This document shows positions 1 to 9,868 of a stretch of 64,000 nt of DNA, piece after piece. This stretch comes from Fusibacter bizertensis. GTDB lineage: Bacteria > Bacillota > Clostridia > Peptostreptococcales > Acidaminobacteraceae. A program made the translations under genes and the position numbers. Positions within the stretch are counted from its first letter, which is position 1, and each line of letters begins with the position of its first letter. Location of the stretch: contig NZ_JARYZI010000010.1 of assembly GCF_029914245.1 (NCBI RefSeq), positions 62,001 through 126,000 on the forward strand, written 5' to 3'. The notes below the pieces were generated by a model. That model was given only the letters and a program-made list of their open reading frames with translations, was not told the DNA's origin and made no database searches.

Positions 1-1
1 G

Positions 2-610
2 TCGTATTTTATAATCTTAATGTATACTATTGCGATTTTCTTTTTTACCTATTTATTTTTTCAAAATTTTCAAAAGAAGTTGCTACAAGAGATGAAAGCG
101 CTGGTAAAAAAAGAAGGTATTATTAGCGGTGAGTTGCTTCTAGTCAATACAGAAGAAAAACTAAAAAATGTTTTATCATTGGAATTTGAAAGATGCTTTG
201 TAAAAAACATCGCTTCATCAGTCGTTTTCTTTGATATCGATAGTTTAGGTGAAATAAATAGTAAATATGGTTATAATACAGGTGACCAAATCATTATCGA
301 AATTATCCTTTCGACAAAAAGGTATATATCTAACTCTCAAGTACTCAAAGATACTGGTGCAACACTTGCAAGAGTAAAAGGGGATACCTTTGCTTTAGTT
401 ATGCCCAATATTACAGAGAAAACGGCATTCAATGAAACTTACAATTTAAAGAAAATTATCGAAACGCTGAACTTAGGAATTAAAGAATCAATCACATGCA
501 GATTTGCAGTTGTAACGTTTGATCAATGGATTTCTGAGGATAAATTTCTCGATCTTGCTTATGAAAAACTAAAATTAGCAAAAGACTATGGCAAAGGAGT
601 AATTTTATAG
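2..610 (+). CDS. Degenerate GGDEF-like protein, 5' end outside window
   Basis: The frame is open to the left edge, so the gene probably begins outside the window; the first internal ATG is at 20. The visible part starts with a hydrophobic stretch (a membrane segment), followed by a diguanylate-cyclase-like fold: an FFDIDSLGEIN stretch resembling the FDIDxFKxIND motif of GGDEF domains, then KGDTFALVMP where GGDEFxxxLP would normally stand. The signature loop is therefore lost and catalytic c-di-GMP synthesis is unlikely. The domain may bind nucleotide or act as a structural module. It ends in an intrinsic terminator and is separate from the downstream regulator. Family assignment rests on motif spacing only. 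Confidence 0.6.
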   Translation, partial: SYFIILMYTIAIFFFTYLFFQNFQKKLLQEMKALVKKEGIISGELLLVNTEEKLKNVLSLEFERCFVKNIASSVVFFDIDSLGEINSKYGYNTGDQIIIEIILSTKRYISNSQVLKDTGATLARVKGDTFALVMPNITEKTAFNETYNLKKIIETLNLGIKESITCRFAVVTFDQWISEDKFLDLAYEKLKLAKDYGKGVIL

Positions 611-635
611 CCATTTGATTGAAACATAAAGAAAA

Positions 636-677
636 AACGCCCAAAATTAAGCGAAAGCCCAAAATTGGGCGTTTCTT
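636..677 (+). terminator. Intrinsic terminator after GGDEF-like gene
   Basis: The 9-bp arms AACGCCCAA (636-644) and TTGGGCGTT (665-673) form a hairpin followed by a short T-rich run. It lies 26 nt after the stop at 610 and before the ribosome binding site of the next gene, separating the two units. Confidence 0.75.
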
Positions 678-713
678 TAGTAAATCCACCCACACATGAT
701 ATGGAGGTTAAAA

Positions 714-2129
714 ATGCATCCTATATTGACACTTGAACATGTGAAAATTATGCTAGAATATATCAGTGATGGTGTACAAATCGTTGATGGAAAGGGCAAT
801 TTAATCTATTGTAACCATAACTCGGCCTTACTTGATGATATCAACATAGAAGAATCTATAGGAAAACATATCACGGAGATCTATCCATCACTAAAGGAAG
901 ACGAGAGCACCCTTTTAAAAGTACTTACTACTCAACTACCTATACTCAATCGTGAGCAAACCTATCGCACTTATAAGGGGAAGAGTATCGCAACCATCAA
1001 CAGTACATTACCAATCATCAATGATGGTGTCGTTGCAGGTGCAATAGAGATATCAAGAGATATCACAAGTTACAAAGAGCTTTCAGAAAAAGTAATCGAC
1101 TTGCAATCTAAGGTAGCAGGTAAAAATTCTGAAGAGTTGGGCACCAATCGGATGCTTAAACATGGTTTTAGATTTGAGGACATTATAACAGCACATTCAG
1201 AATTTAATCGCGTGAAAGCCATTGCTATGAAGGCAGCAACAACGGATATAGCAGTCCTTATATACGGTGAAACAGGCACTGGAAAAGAACTTCTCACACA
1301 AGCGATTCACAACAATAGCAGACGTAAAAATAAACCCTTTATTGCACAAAATTGTGCTGCTTTGCCAGGATCTTTATTAGAAGGTATCTTATTTGGTACT
1401 GTAAAGGGTGGTTTTACTGGTGCAGTAGATCGACCTGGTCTTTTTGAACTTGCAGATACAGGCACTCTATTTTTAGATGAGATTAACTCTATGCCTCAAG
1501 AACTTCAAGCTAAGCTTTTAAGAGTTCTACAAGACGGTAAAATTAGAAGAATTGGTGATACAAAAGAACGACTAGTAGATGTGAGAATCGTTGCAGCAAC
1601 AAATATAGAGCCAAATCTTGCCATAGATTTAGGGTTGATAAGAAGAGACCTATATTATAGACTAAATACTGTTACACTTTGGATCCCTAAGCTTTCAGAT
1701 CGCAAAGAAGATATCCCATTGCTGACCAAGTACTTTATCAAAAAATACAATGGTTTACTCTATAGAGGGATCAAAGGTACAACACCTGAAGTCATGAAAC
1801 TTTTTCTAAACTATCCGTGGGAAGGAAACGTAAGAGAACTAGAACATGTTATCGAAGGTGCAGTGAATTTTGTCGATGGAGATTTGATTTCTATAGAAGA
1901 TTTGCCCTATAACCTTAAAAAATATTATGAAAAAAATAATGAAAAACCCAGTGATAAAACAGTTATTGATCCGGATGAAGGTTTAATTGCTTCACTTTAC
2001 AAAGCAGAGATTGAGTTGATCCATCATGCAATGATTCAAAGCGAAGGAAACATTGCACTGGCAGCTAGGCTTTTAAAAATACCGAGGCAGACACTTCAGT
2101 ACAAGTTGAAAAAATATAAAATTGAATAA
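714..2129 (+). CDS. Sigma-54-dependent transcriptional activator (PAS-AAA-Fis HTH)
   Basis: Enhancer-binding protein of 471 aa that would open sigma-54 promoters by ATP hydrolysis. In order: N-terminal PAS sensor (about residues 10-120), AAA+ domain with Walker A GETGTGKE (185-192), a GGFTGA loop (232-237; the usual motif is GAFTGA) and GTLFLDE as Walker B, and a C-terminal Fis-type helix-turn-helix (NIALAARLLKIPRQTLQYKL). An in-frame ATG at 696 overlaps GGAGG (703-707), so the ATG at 714 with its 6-nt spacing is preferred. It lies directly upstream of a -24/-12 promoter leading the lysine operon, which makes it the probable specific activator of that operon. The effector is unknown; a lysine-related metabolite is only a guess. 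Confidence 0.93.
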   Translation: MHPILTLEHVKIMLEYISDGVQIVDGKGNLIYCNHNSALLDDINIEESIGKHITEIYPSLKEDESTLLKVLTTQLPILNREQTYRTYKGKSIATINSTLPIINDGVVAGAIEISRDITSYKELSEKVIDLQSKVAGKNSEELGTNRMLKHGFRFEDIITAHSEFNRVKAIAMKAATTDIAVLIYGETGTGKELLTQAIHNNSRRKNKPFIAQNCAALPGSLLEGILFGTVKGGFTGAVDRPGLFELADTGTLFLDEINSMPQELQAKLLRVLQDGKIRRIGDTKERLVDVRIVAATNIEPNLAIDLGLIRRDLYYRLNTVTLWIPKLSDRKEDIPLLTKYFIKKYNGLLYRGIKGTTPEVMKLFLNYPWEGNVRELEHVIEGAVNFVDGDLISIEDLPYNLKKYYEKNNEKPSDKTVIDPDEGLIASLYKAEIELIHHAMIQSEGNIALAARLLKIPRQTLQYKLKKYKIE

Positions 2130-2150
2130 AAACATAAATAGCAAGCAAAG

Positions 2151-2181
2151 AATCGCCCAATTTCCGGCGGTTTTTTCTTTT
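2151..2181 (+). terminator. Intrinsic terminator after sigma-54 activator gene
   Basis: Stem AATCGCC (2151-2157) pairs with GGCGGTT (2166-2172, one G-U) across an 8-nt loop and is followed by a T-rich tract. It insulates the regulator from the operon. Confidence 0.8.
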
Positions 2182-2286
2182 GTATCAAGTAAGTAATAAT
2201 TGTTATATATAAATCCAAATAGGATAAAACGTTGCAAAATAATGATTTCGATAGGTTCTTTATTCATTTGAAGTGTTGTTAATATT

Positions 2287-2303
2287 TTGGCATAGAAATT
2301 GCA
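2287..2303 (+). promoter_or_regulatory. Sigma-54 (-24/-12) promoter of the lysine operon
   Basis: TTGGCA at 2287-2292 and TTGCA at 2299-2303 match the RpoN consensus with correct GG-to-GC spacing. This predicts a start near 2313-2315, about 55 nt before kdd. A gene for a sigma-54 activator lies just upstream. No convincing activator binding site was identified between 2181 and 2287. Confidence 0.9.
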
Positions 2304-2368
2304 CCTATAGATATACATGAGAATAAATTAGGGTAATTTTAAAAAAAGTTACATTTGGGAGGACTATT

Positions 2369-3406
2369 ATGAAAAAAGGTTGTAAATTCGGTACGCACCG
2401 TGTTATTGAGCCAAAAGGCATCTTGCCACAACCCGCTCAAAAGATATCAAACGATATGGAGATATTCGATAATGAAATCTTGATAGACGTTCAAACTTTA
2501 AATATTGATTCAGCTTCTTTCACACAAATTAAAGAACAAGCAGGTGGTGATGAAGCTAAGATCAAAGAAATCATGCTTGATATCGTAGCAAAACAAGGTA
2601 AACATAAAAACCCAGTCACAGGATCGGGTGGTATGCTTATCGGTACAGTTGCTCAAATAGGCGATGCACTTGTAGGCAAAACTGACCTTAAAGTTGGCGA
2701 TAAGATAGCAACTTTGGTTTCACTTTCACTCACACCACTTGTTATAGAAGAAATCTTGGAAATCAGAATCAATATTGATCAAGTAGATATAAAAGGAAAA
2801 GCAATATTGTTTGAAAGTGGTTTATATGCAAAAATTCCATCAGATATTCCAGAGAACTTAGCTTTATCAGTTTTAGACGTTGCAGGTGCACCAGCACAAA
2901 CGGCTAAACTTGTAAAACCAGGTGATAAAGTACTCGTTATCGGTGGCGCAGGTAAATCAGGTATGCTTTGTCTATATGAAGCAAAAAAACGCGCAGGTGT
3001 TACAGGACAAGTTATCTGTCTACAGCACAATGATTCAGCAAAAGACCGTGTGATGAATGCAGGTCTTGCTGATAACTTCTTAGTAGCGGATGCAACTGAT
3101 GCAGTAGAAGTGCTTAGAAAAGTAGAAGAACTTACAAATGGCGAAATGTGTGATCTTGTTATCAACTGTGTAAATGTTCCTAACACAGAGATGGCTTCAA
3201 TCTTAGCAACAAAAGACGACGGTATGGTTTACTTCTTTAGTATGGCGACAAGCTTCACAAAAGCGGCACTAGGTGCTGAAGGCGTGGGCAAAGATGTAAC
3301 CATGATCGTAGGAAACGGTTACACAAAAGGACATGCAGAAATTACATTACAGATCATGAGAGAAAGTGCAGTACTCAGAAAAATCTATGAAGAGCTTTAC
3401 GCTTAG
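2369..3406 (+). CDS. kdd: L-erythro-3,5-diaminohexanoate dehydrogenase
   Basis: Third step of lysine fermentation: NAD-dependent oxidative deamination of 3,5-diaminohexanoate to 5-amino-3-oxohexanoate. The 345-aa protein has the MDR-like layout of this family: an N-terminal GroES-like part and a Rossmann domain with GGAGKSGMLC as nucleotide-binding turn (around residues 190-200). It lacks the zinc signature of typical alcohol dehydrogenases. A strong GGAGG precedes the ATG. It is the first gene after the sigma-54 promoter and is followed 15 nt later by kamA, matching kam operons of known lysine fermenters. Confidence 0.93.
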   Translation: MKKGCKFGTHRVIEPKGILPQPAQKISNDMEIFDNEILIDVQTLNIDSASFTQIKEQAGGDEAKIKEIMLDIVAKQGKHKNPVTGSGGMLIGTVAQIGDALVGKTDLKVGDKIATLVSLSLTPLVIEEILEIRINIDQVDIKGKAILFESGLYAKIPSDIPENLALSVLDVAGAPAQTAKLVKPGDKVLVIGGAGKSGMLCLYEAKKRAGVTGQVICLQHNDSAKDRVMNAGLADNFLVADATDAVEVLRKVEELTNGEMCDLVINCVNVPNTEMASILATKDDGMVYFFSMATSFTKAALGAEGVGKDVTMIVGNGYTKGHAEITLQIMRESAVLRKIYEELYA

Positions 3407-3421
3407 GAAGGGGTATTTATT

Positions 3422-4681
3422 ATGAGACATTATACTGAAATCGAGATGTGGAAAAATGTTACACAGGCAGAGTGGGATTCTTGGGAGTGGCAAGTAAGAA
3501 ACAGAATTACGACACTAGATCAACTTAACAAAGTTGTCAATCTTACAGACCAAGAACAAGATGGTGTACTTAAAACGCTAGAACTTTTGAGAATGGGTAT
3601 CACACCATATTATGCAATGCTTATGGATGAAAATGATCCCAAATGTCCTGTTAGAATGCAAGCAGTACCAACAATTGCAGAAACTTTTCAATGTTCTGCT
3701 GATATGGACGATCCACTTCATGAAGATGGTGACTCACCAGCACCAGGTATCACACATAGATATCCAGACCGCGTATTATTCTTAATCACTGATATGTGTT
3801 CAATGTATTGCCGTCACTGTACAAGAAGAAGATTTGCTGGACACAACGACGGTGGCGTTCCAAGAGATCAAATCGATAAAGCAATTGAATATATCGCTAA
3901 AACACCAGTTATCAGAGATGTTCTTTTATCAGGCGGAGATGTTCTTTTAGTTTCAGATGATTTACTTGAGTACATCATCAAAAAACTGAGAGCGATTCCA
4001 CACGTAGAAATCATCAGATTAGGCTCAAGAACACCAGTTGTTTGTCCGCAAAGGATTACACCAGAGCTTGTTGGCATGCTTAAAAAATACCATCCAATCT
4101 GGTTAAATACGCACTTCAATCACTCAAAAGAAATTACACCAGAAGCTAAAAAAGCATGTGCTTTGTTAGCAGATGCTGGTATCCCACTTGGTAACCAATC
4201 AGTCCTTTTAAAAGGCATCAACGACAGTGTGCATATCATGAGAGATTTAGTACATGATTTAGTAATGATGCGCGTTAGACCTTACTATATTTATCAATGT
4301 GACCTTTCTATGGGTATTGAGCACTTTAGAACACCAGTTTCTAAAGGGATCGAGATCATCGAAGGATTAAGAGGCCATACTTCTGGATACTGCGTACCTA
4401 CATTTGTAGTTGATGCACCAGGTGGCGGTGGTAAAATACCTGTAATGCCTCAATATATGATCTCTCAATCACCAGATAGAGTTGTTCTTAGAAACTATGA
4501 GGGTGTGATCACAACTTATACGCAACCAAGTTCATATGAATTTGATAAAGAAGGCGCAGTAGAAACTGAGGCACAAAAAGACCATAAGATCTTTGGTGTT
4601 GGTGGTTTATTACAAGGCAACCGTGTCTCTATAGAACTTAAAGAACTTGAACGTGCTAAGAGAACACATCACGAAGAGTAG
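3422..4681 (+). CDS. kamA: Lysine 2,3-aminomutase (radical SAM)
   Basis: Converts L-lysine to L-beta-lysine using S-adenosylmethionine, a 4Fe-4S cluster and PLP. The radical SAM triad is C126, C130 and C133 (CSMYCRHC), and the PLP lysine is expected in PGGGGK (K338). The length of 419 aa is normal for the clostridial enzyme. An SD (AGGAAGGGG) sits ahead of the ATG. It lies between kdd and kamB and is transcribed with them. The presence of kamDE in the same operon supports a degradative role rather than beta-lysine osmolyte or EF-P modification. Confidence 0.97.
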   Translation: MRHYTEIEMWKNVTQAEWDSWEWQVRNRITTLDQLNKVVNLTDQEQDGVLKTLELLRMGITPYYAMLMDENDPKCPVRMQAVPTIAETFQCSADMDDPLHEDGDSPAPGITHRYPDRVLFLITDMCSMYCRHCTRRRFAGHNDGGVPRDQIDKAIEYIAKTPVIRDVLLSGGDVLLVSDDLLEYIIKKLRAIPHVEIIRLGSRTPVVCPQRITPELVGMLKKYHPIWLNTHFNHSKEITPEAKKACALLADAGIPLGNQSVLLKGINDSVHIMRDLVHDLVMMRVRPYYIYQCDLSMGIEHFRTPVSKGIEIIEGLRGHTSGYCVPTFVVDAPGGGGKIPVMPQYMISQSPDRVVLRNYEGVITTYTQPSSYEFDKEGAVETEAQKDHKIFGVGGLLQGNRVSIELKELERAKRTHHEE

Positions 4682-4707
4682 TTGATTAATTAAAACAGGA
4701 GGCCAGC

Positions 4708-5736
4708 ATGGCATTGCTTGACTTATTTGAAAGTGAAAATAGGATTATTTCAATAGTTGGAATGGCAAAAAATGCTGGCAAGACTGTTACCATGAACCAT
4801 CTGCTTGAAGAAATGGCTGAAAAAGCACTTTGTGTTGGCGTGACTTCTATCGGTCGAGATGGTGAAAGGCAAGATATCGTAACTAAAACGGATAAACCAC
4901 TCATTTACCTCAGAAGAGGGACGCTAGTGGCAACCGCTGAGATACTTTTTAATTTATCAGAAGTAAAAATGGAAATTCTTGAAGTAACTGATTTTTTTAC
5001 TGCAATGGGCAGAGTCATTATCGGGCGAACGCTTGGTGATGGCTTTGTACAAATAGGTGGACCAACAACGAACGCCTCAATCAGATCAGTTTCTGAAAAA
5101 TTGTGCACTTATGGTGCGCGTTATGTGCTTGTAGATGGTGCGCTTGACCGGACATCATCAGCTTCACCTGCAATAACTGATGCTTGCTTGTTATCAACAG
5201 GTGCAGTTGTCAGTAGAGATATGAACAAAACCGTAGATCAAACAGTCTATAGAGCATCACTTTTTAGGCTTGATGCAGTGACGACACCTATATTAGTGGA
5301 AGCTTGGGATGTTGCGGAGTGTGAGCGAAGACCTGTTTTGGTTTCAAAAGAGGGTACTGTTAGAGTGTTAAGTGAAGTTACCACAGCACTTGGAGCTGGA
5401 AAACTTATCGCAGCAGAAATAGAAGATGGTATAACAGCAATAGTTATTCCGGGTGCTTTGGTATCTCAGACTATTCTGGATGTTATTCAAACCGTAAGAG
5501 ATTTTGGGAATATCATATGGCTTGTTGGTGACGCGACGAAAATTTTCATTGAACACAAAGATTGGTTATATTTTATGAGAATTGGCGTGAACATCAAAGT
5601 GAGATATGATATTAAGCTTAAGGCCATAACGGTTAATCCATATGCACCTTCGGGTTATTTCTACGATTCACAGCTGTTTGTAAAGGCTTTACAAGATAGA
5701 ATTTCAAACGTTCCAATCATTGATGTTATGAGGTGA
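4708..5736 (+). CDS. kamB: Lysine 5,6-aminomutase reactivase subunit KamB
   Basis: 342-aa protein conserved between kamA and kamD in lysine-fermenting bacteria. A P-loop-like GMAKNAGKT lies near the N-terminus (residues 18-26), and the start is fixed by AGGAGG before ATG. By family knowledge it acts with KamC to restore B12-dependent lysine 5,6-aminomutase after cofactor damage; this role is inferred from annotation practice and position. It ends 2 nt before the preferred kamC start. No membrane segment or signal peptide is seen, so it should be cytoplasmic. Confidence 0.85.
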   Translation: MALLDLFESENRIISIVGMAKNAGKTVTMNHLLEEMAEKALCVGVTSIGRDGERQDIVTKTDKPLIYLRRGTLVATAEILFNLSEVKMEILEVTDFFTAMGRVIIGRTLGDGFVQIGGPTTNASIRSVSEKLCTYGARYVLVDGALDRTSSASPAITDACLLSTGAVVSRDMNKTVDQTVYRASLFRLDAVTTPILVEAWDVAECERRPVLVSKEGTVRVLSEVTTALGAGKLIAAEIEDGITAIVIPGALVSQTILDVIQTVRDFGNIIWLVGDATKIFIEHKDWLYFMRIGVNIKVRYDIKLKAITVNPYAPSGYFYDSQLFVKALQDRISNVPIIDVMR

Positions 5737-5738
5737 AA

Positions 5739-7370
5739 ATGAAGATGCCATATATCACTAAAAAAAACCTAGAAGATTTAGACATCCCATTTATATTTGA
5801 ACGACTTCAGTTGTTTTCGCCGTACGGTGAAAAGCTTAAGAAGTGTTTAGCACCTTTTAAAAGACATCAAGTAGCCGAACTTGAGAAAAGTTATGATCAA
5901 TTAGAAGCCGCTATTGGTTTGCTGATCAATAACAGATTAGAGCTTCTAGCTTTGAAAGGTCTTCTCAAAGAAGTGAAACTGTTGGACCATACTTTTGACC
6001 GAATTGCTGAAAATGAAGTTTTATCCATGACAGAATTGTTTGAAGTTAAGCAATTGGTGCGTGTTATGGAAAATATACGTGATGCGCAAAGTAAACTGTA
6101 TTGGCAAAAGCGCATAGGTGCATTTAACCTTACAGAGGTATCTAATGTTACCAAGCTTTTAGATCCAGAACAATCTGGCGTTCAAGCGTTTCATATTTAT
6201 AGTCAATACTCTGCAAAGCTTTATGAGATAAGAAAAGCAATAGATAGTGTTGATATAAAGATAAAACTTAAGCAAAAGGAACTCATTGAAGAATTGATCT
6301 TAGAAGGTTATCAAGTGTCCTCGCATGGGGAGTTAAAGGTTTTATCTAGAGATGTTGATCTGCTTTCAAAGATTAAAAGTGATCCTAGATTTTCATATAA
6401 ATCTGATGTACCGATGTATACTATTTTTACTGTGAGAATAGAGACAACTTTAACCGCTGAAAAACAAAATTTGTTGCTTGAAGAGGAACAAGAAGAATAT
6501 GAAGTGAGGAGTCAACTCACTTCTGCGCTTAAGGCGTATCTGGAGATCATAACCTCCAATACAGATGCAATTGCACAGATTGATGTGTTAATTGCAAAAT
6601 CACAATTTTCAGTTGCATTCAATTGTGTCAGACCCATGATCTTAGAGATGGGTCAGGTCGAAATTGAAGAAGGAAGACACCTTAAAGTCGCCTATAGTTT
6701 GGGAAAAGTAGGTAAGCAATTTACACCAATAAACGTTTCCCTCAAGAAATCAGTTACGCTTATTACTGGCGCAAACATGGGTGGCAAAACGGTATCGCTC
6801 AAAATGATTGGTCAGGTAGTAAATTTGGCTCAGTATGGATTTTTCGTACCGTGTAAATCACTCAAAATGCCACTTTTTGATTTCGTCTTCGTTTCGGTTG
6901 GAGATTTTCAATCGATAGACATGGGTCTTAGCACATTTGGTGGTGAAATAGTGGAAATTGAAGAGGCCATAAAACGCAGTGATGAGTATGGACTTATATT
7001 GATAGATGAACTTGCAAGGGGTACCAACCCACTTGAGGGTTTTGCGATTTCAAAAGCCTTAATTGAATTTTTAAAAAATCAAATGTCAAAAGCGGTGATC
7101 ACGACACACTTTGATGGCTTAACGGATGTAGAAGACACCGTTCACTATCAAGTTAAGGGGTTATCAGACGTAGACCTGACATTGATTAGAGATAAGATAG
7201 AAGCGGAAGGTGCGGCGCTTCTTCACGAATACATGGACTACCAACTGATGGAAGTAAGTAGCTATAAAGAAATTCCCAAGGAAGCCATAAGGATATCTGA
7301 ACTTATGGGACTTGATACGCGAATCGTGGATCGTGCAAAAGAAATTTTAGGAGGATCAAATGACGAGTAA
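5739..7370 (+). CDS. kamC: Lysine 5,6-aminomutase reactivase ATPase KamC (MutS-like)
   Basis: MutS-family ATPase without the mismatch-recognition N-terminus. The middle is a helical lever-like region (about residues 40-290). The ATPase domain has Walker A GANMGGKT (344-351) and Walker B LILIDELARGTNP. Family members within kam operons are considered partners of KamB in reactivating the B12 enzyme, not DNA repair proteins. The GTG at 5733 lies inside the GAGG ribosome binding site, so ATG 5739 is chosen (543 aa). Its end overlaps the kamD start by 11 nt, indicating translational coupling. Confidence 0.87.
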   Translation: MKMPYITKKNLEDLDIPFIFERLQLFSPYGEKLKKCLAPFKRHQVAELEKSYDQLEAAIGLLINNRLELLALKGLLKEVKLLDHTFDRIAENEVLSMTELFEVKQLVRVMENIRDAQSKLYWQKRIGAFNLTEVSNVTKLLDPEQSGVQAFHIYSQYSAKLYEIRKAIDSVDIKIKLKQKELIEELILEGYQVSSHGELKVLSRDVDLLSKIKSDPRFSYKSDVPMYTIFTVRIETTLTAEKQNLLLEEEQEEYEVRSQLTSALKAYLEIITSNTDAIAQIDVLIAKSQFSVAFNCVRPMILEMGQVEIEEGRHLKVAYSLGKVGKQFTPINVSLKKSVTLITGANMGGKTVSLKMIGQVVNLAQYGFFVPCKSLKMPLFDFVFVSVGDFQSIDMGLSTFGGEIVEIEEAIKRSDEYGLILIDELARGTNPLEGFAISKALIEFLKNQMSKAVITTHFDGLTDVEDTVHYQVKGLSDVDLTLIRDKIEAEGAALLHEYMDYQLMEVSSYKEIPKEAIRISELMGLDTRIVDRAKEILGGSNDE

Positions 7371-8913
7371 GTTAAATATGGATTTTGGCATCGTTGATAA
7401 AGCGCGAAAATCAGCAAGAATAATCGCTGAAGACACGCAAAAATTTATCGACCGTCACACTACAGTAGCAGTGGAGAGAACCATTGTTAGACTGTTAGGC
7501 ATTGATGGGGTTGACGATATAGAAAGACCACTACCAAATGTCGTTGTTGACAACATAAAAAAAGGCGGCGGTCTTGCAGAAGGTGCAGCATTTTGGGTAG
7601 GAAATGCAATGGTTGCACTTGGTAAAACAGCACAAGAAGTTGCAGAAGGTATCTCAGCTGGAGAAGTAGATTTAGTTAACATACCAGTTCAAAGCATGGA
7701 TAAGATTGAAGCTATCATCAACAAAGAAGCAGCGAAAACAGTAGAACGTATCCGTAAGAATCGTGCAGATAGAGATCGCTTTTTAACTGAAATTGGCGAA
7801 GGCCCAAAACCATATCTTTATGTGATCGTCGCAACAGGTAATATCTATGAAGACGTATTACAAGCACAAGCAGCAGCGAGACAAGGTGCAGATATTATCG
7901 CTGTTATAAGAACAACAGCTCAAAGTTTACTCGATTATGTACCATATGGTGCGACTACAGAGGGCTTTGGTGGGACTTATGCCACACAAGAGAACTTTAG
8001 AATCATGAGAAAAGCGCTTGATGAAGTAGGTGTTGAAGTTGGCAAATACATCAGACTCTGTAACTATTGCTCTGGACTTTGTATGCCAGAGATTGCTGCA
8101 ATGGGAGCTATCGAGAGACTTGATGTTATGCTTAATGATGCACTTTATGGCATCTTGTTTAGAGACATCAACATGCAACGTACACTGGTTGACCAGTATT
8201 TTTCAAGAATCATCAATGGCTTTGCAGGTATTATCATCAACACTGGTGAGGATAATTACCTTACGACATCTGATGCAATAGAAGAAGCGCATACAGTACT
8301 AGCATCACAGTTCATCAACGAACAATTTGCTTTACTAGCAGGTTTACCAGAAGAACAAATGGGACTTGGTCATGCATTTGAGATGAATCCTGACACTGAA
8401 GATGGGTTTTTACTCGAACTTTCACAGGCGCAGATGACAAGAGAAATCTTCCCAAATGCCCCACTTAAATATATGCCTCCAACAAAATATATGACAGGTA
8501 ATATCTTTAAAGGTCATATCCAAGATGCACTTTTCAATGTGGTGTCTATTATGACAAATCAAGGCCTACAACTCTTAGGTATGCCAACTGAAGCGATTCA
8601 TACACCACTTTTACAAGATAGAGCACTTTCTATAGAAAATGCCAAGTACATTTTTAACAACATGCGTCATTTTGGTGATGAAATTGAATATAAAAAAGAT
8701 GGTATCATTCAACTTCGTGCACAAGGTGTTTTAAAAGAAGCTGCTGATCTATTAGAAGAAATTCAAGAAATTGGCATCATGTCTACAATTGAGCAAGGAA
8801 AATTTGCCTCTGTCACTAGAAAAATGGATGGTGGTAAGGGTCTTGATGGCGTAACTCAAAAGGGTGAGCGCTACTTTAACCCATTTATTCCGATGATGTT
8901 GGGAGGTAAATAG
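7360..8913 (+). CDS. kamD: Lysine 5,6-aminomutase alpha subunit
   Basis: Large subunit (517 aa) of the adenosylcobalamin- and PLP-dependent enzyme that moves the terminal amino group of beta-lysine to give 3,5-diaminohexanoate. Length and the well-known family stretch NYCSGLCMPEIAAMGAIERLD match known KamD proteins. The SD GGAGG lies inside the end of kamC. One nucleotide separates its stop from the kamE start, so the two subunits are made at a fixed ratio. Confidence 0.96.
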   Translation: MTSKLNMDFGIVDKARKSARIIAEDTQKFIDRHTTVAVERTIVRLLGIDGVDDIERPLPNVVVDNIKKGGGLAEGAAFWVGNAMVALGKTAQEVAEGISAGEVDLVNIPVQSMDKIEAIINKEAAKTVERIRKNRADRDRFLTEIGEGPKPYLYVIVATGNIYEDVLQAQAAARQGADIIAVIRTTAQSLLDYVPYGATTEGFGGTYATQENFRIMRKALDEVGVEVGKYIRLCNYCSGLCMPEIAAMGAIERLDVMLNDALYGILFRDINMQRTLVDQYFSRIINGFAGIIINTGEDNYLTTSDAIEEAHTVLASQFINEQFALLAGLPEEQMGLGHAFEMNPDTEDGFLLELSQAQMTREIFPNAPLKYMPPTKYMTGNIFKGHIQDALFNVVSIMTNQGLQLLGMPTEAIHTPLLQDRALSIENAKYIFNNMRHFGDEIEYKKDGIIQLRAQGVLKEAADLLEEIQEIGIMSTIEQGKFASVTRKMDGGKGLDGVTQKGERYFNPFIPMMLGGK

Positions 8914-8914
8914 G

Positions 8915-9673
8915 ATGCAAGTAGAAAACGGTTTAGATTTAACGAAGGTAAAACCATATGGTGATACCATGAACGATGGTATGATGCAATTTTCTTTTAC
9001 ACTTCCAATTCCTCTTTGTGAAGAAAGTAAAGAAGCAGCAAAGCAATTGCTCATTAAGATGGGGATTGAAGAGCCACAAGTGGTATCTGCTCAAGATTTA
9101 GGTGTAGGCTATACGTTCTTTATCATGTATGGTAAAGCAGCACATACAGTTGACTATACACAAATTGAAGTTCCTAAAGTTGATTCTGATGTGATGGATA
9201 AGGCGGCAGTTGAAGCCTATATAGAAGAAAATTTTGATAGAGATATCGTTATCGTAGGTGCTTGTACCGGTACAGACGCACATACAGTTGGTATTGATGC
9301 GATCATGAACATGAAAGGTTATGATCACCACTATGGGCTAGAAAGATACCAAGGTGTAAAGGCGCATAATCTTGGCGCACAAGTTCCAAATGAAGAACTT
9401 GTAGCAAAAGCGATCGAACTCGGTGCAGATGCGATAATCGTTTCTCAGATTGTTACTCAAAAAGATGTCCATATCCCTAACATGACGCAACTGATTGAAC
9501 TTTTAGAATCAGAAGGCATAAGAGATAAAGTTATCGTTTGTGCAGGTGGACCTAGGATTTCATATGAACTTGCAAAAGAACTTGGCTACGATGCTGGTTT
9601 TGGAACTGGTACATTTGCTGAAGATGTAGCTTCATATATAGTTCAGGCTTTAGTGGCACGCAATACAAAGTAA
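8915..9673 (+). CDS. kamE: Lysine 5,6-aminomutase beta subunit (B12-binding)
   Basis: Small subunit (252 aa) carrying the base-off/His-on cobalamin motif DxHxxG as DAHTVG, with H123 as the predicted cobalt ligand. K134, eleven residues later, stands where the family's PLP Schiff-base lysine is found (H133/K144 in the clostridial enzyme, by recalled spacing). A Rossmann-like C-terminal half follows. Last gene of the operon; kce and kal, which would complete the pathway, are not in this window. A very long hairpin follows within 10 nt. Confidence 0.96.
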   Translation: MQVENGLDLTKVKPYGDTMNDGMMQFSFTLPIPLCEESKEAAKQLLIKMGIEEPQVVSAQDLGVGYTFFIMYGKAAHTVDYTQIEVPKVDSDVMDKAAVEAYIEENFDRDIVIVGACTGTDAHTVGIDAIMNMKGYDHHYGLERYQGVKAHNLGAQVPNEELVAKAIELGADAIIVSQIVTQKDVHIPNMTQLIELLESEGIRDKVIVCAGGPRISYELAKELGYDAGFGTGTFAEDVASYIVQALVARNTK

Positions 9674-9679
9674 ATTTTT

Positions 9680-9792
9680 AGTCCTGGTTGACAGCCGTTA
9701 TATTTCATTCTTCCGCCAAGAAGTCCACGCTCGCTACGCTTGCTGTGGATTGGCTTCATAATGAAATATAACAGCTGCCAACTGGGATTTTT
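9680..9792 (+). terminator. Long-arm hairpin, probable terminator of the kam operon
   Basis: Arms of about 30 nt (9680-9709 and 9760-9789) pair almost perfectly allowing G-U, enclosing about 50 nt, and end in a T run (9788-9793). The interior contains CTTCCGCCAAGAAG and GCTCGCTACGCTTGC. Similar interiors recur near 36.6-36.9 and 46.7 kb with unrelated arms, so this belongs to a dispersed hairpin family as well as looking like a terminator. Confidence 0.75.
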
Positions 9793-9868
9793 TCGTTTTA
9801 CAGTGTGGTATGGTGTGGATGATACATATAACATGTGGATGAAATGGGGCATTTGCTTATTTATCCAC

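Noticed and set aside
492-695. Minus-strand open frame between the first gene and the activator
   Set aside because: It overlaps the terminator and the first gene's coding end and has no SD or recognisable family.
5733-7370. kamC read as a mutS2 DNA repair gene
   Set aside because: It lacks the Smr and mismatch-recognition parts and lies inside the kam operon, where the MutS-like KamC is expected.
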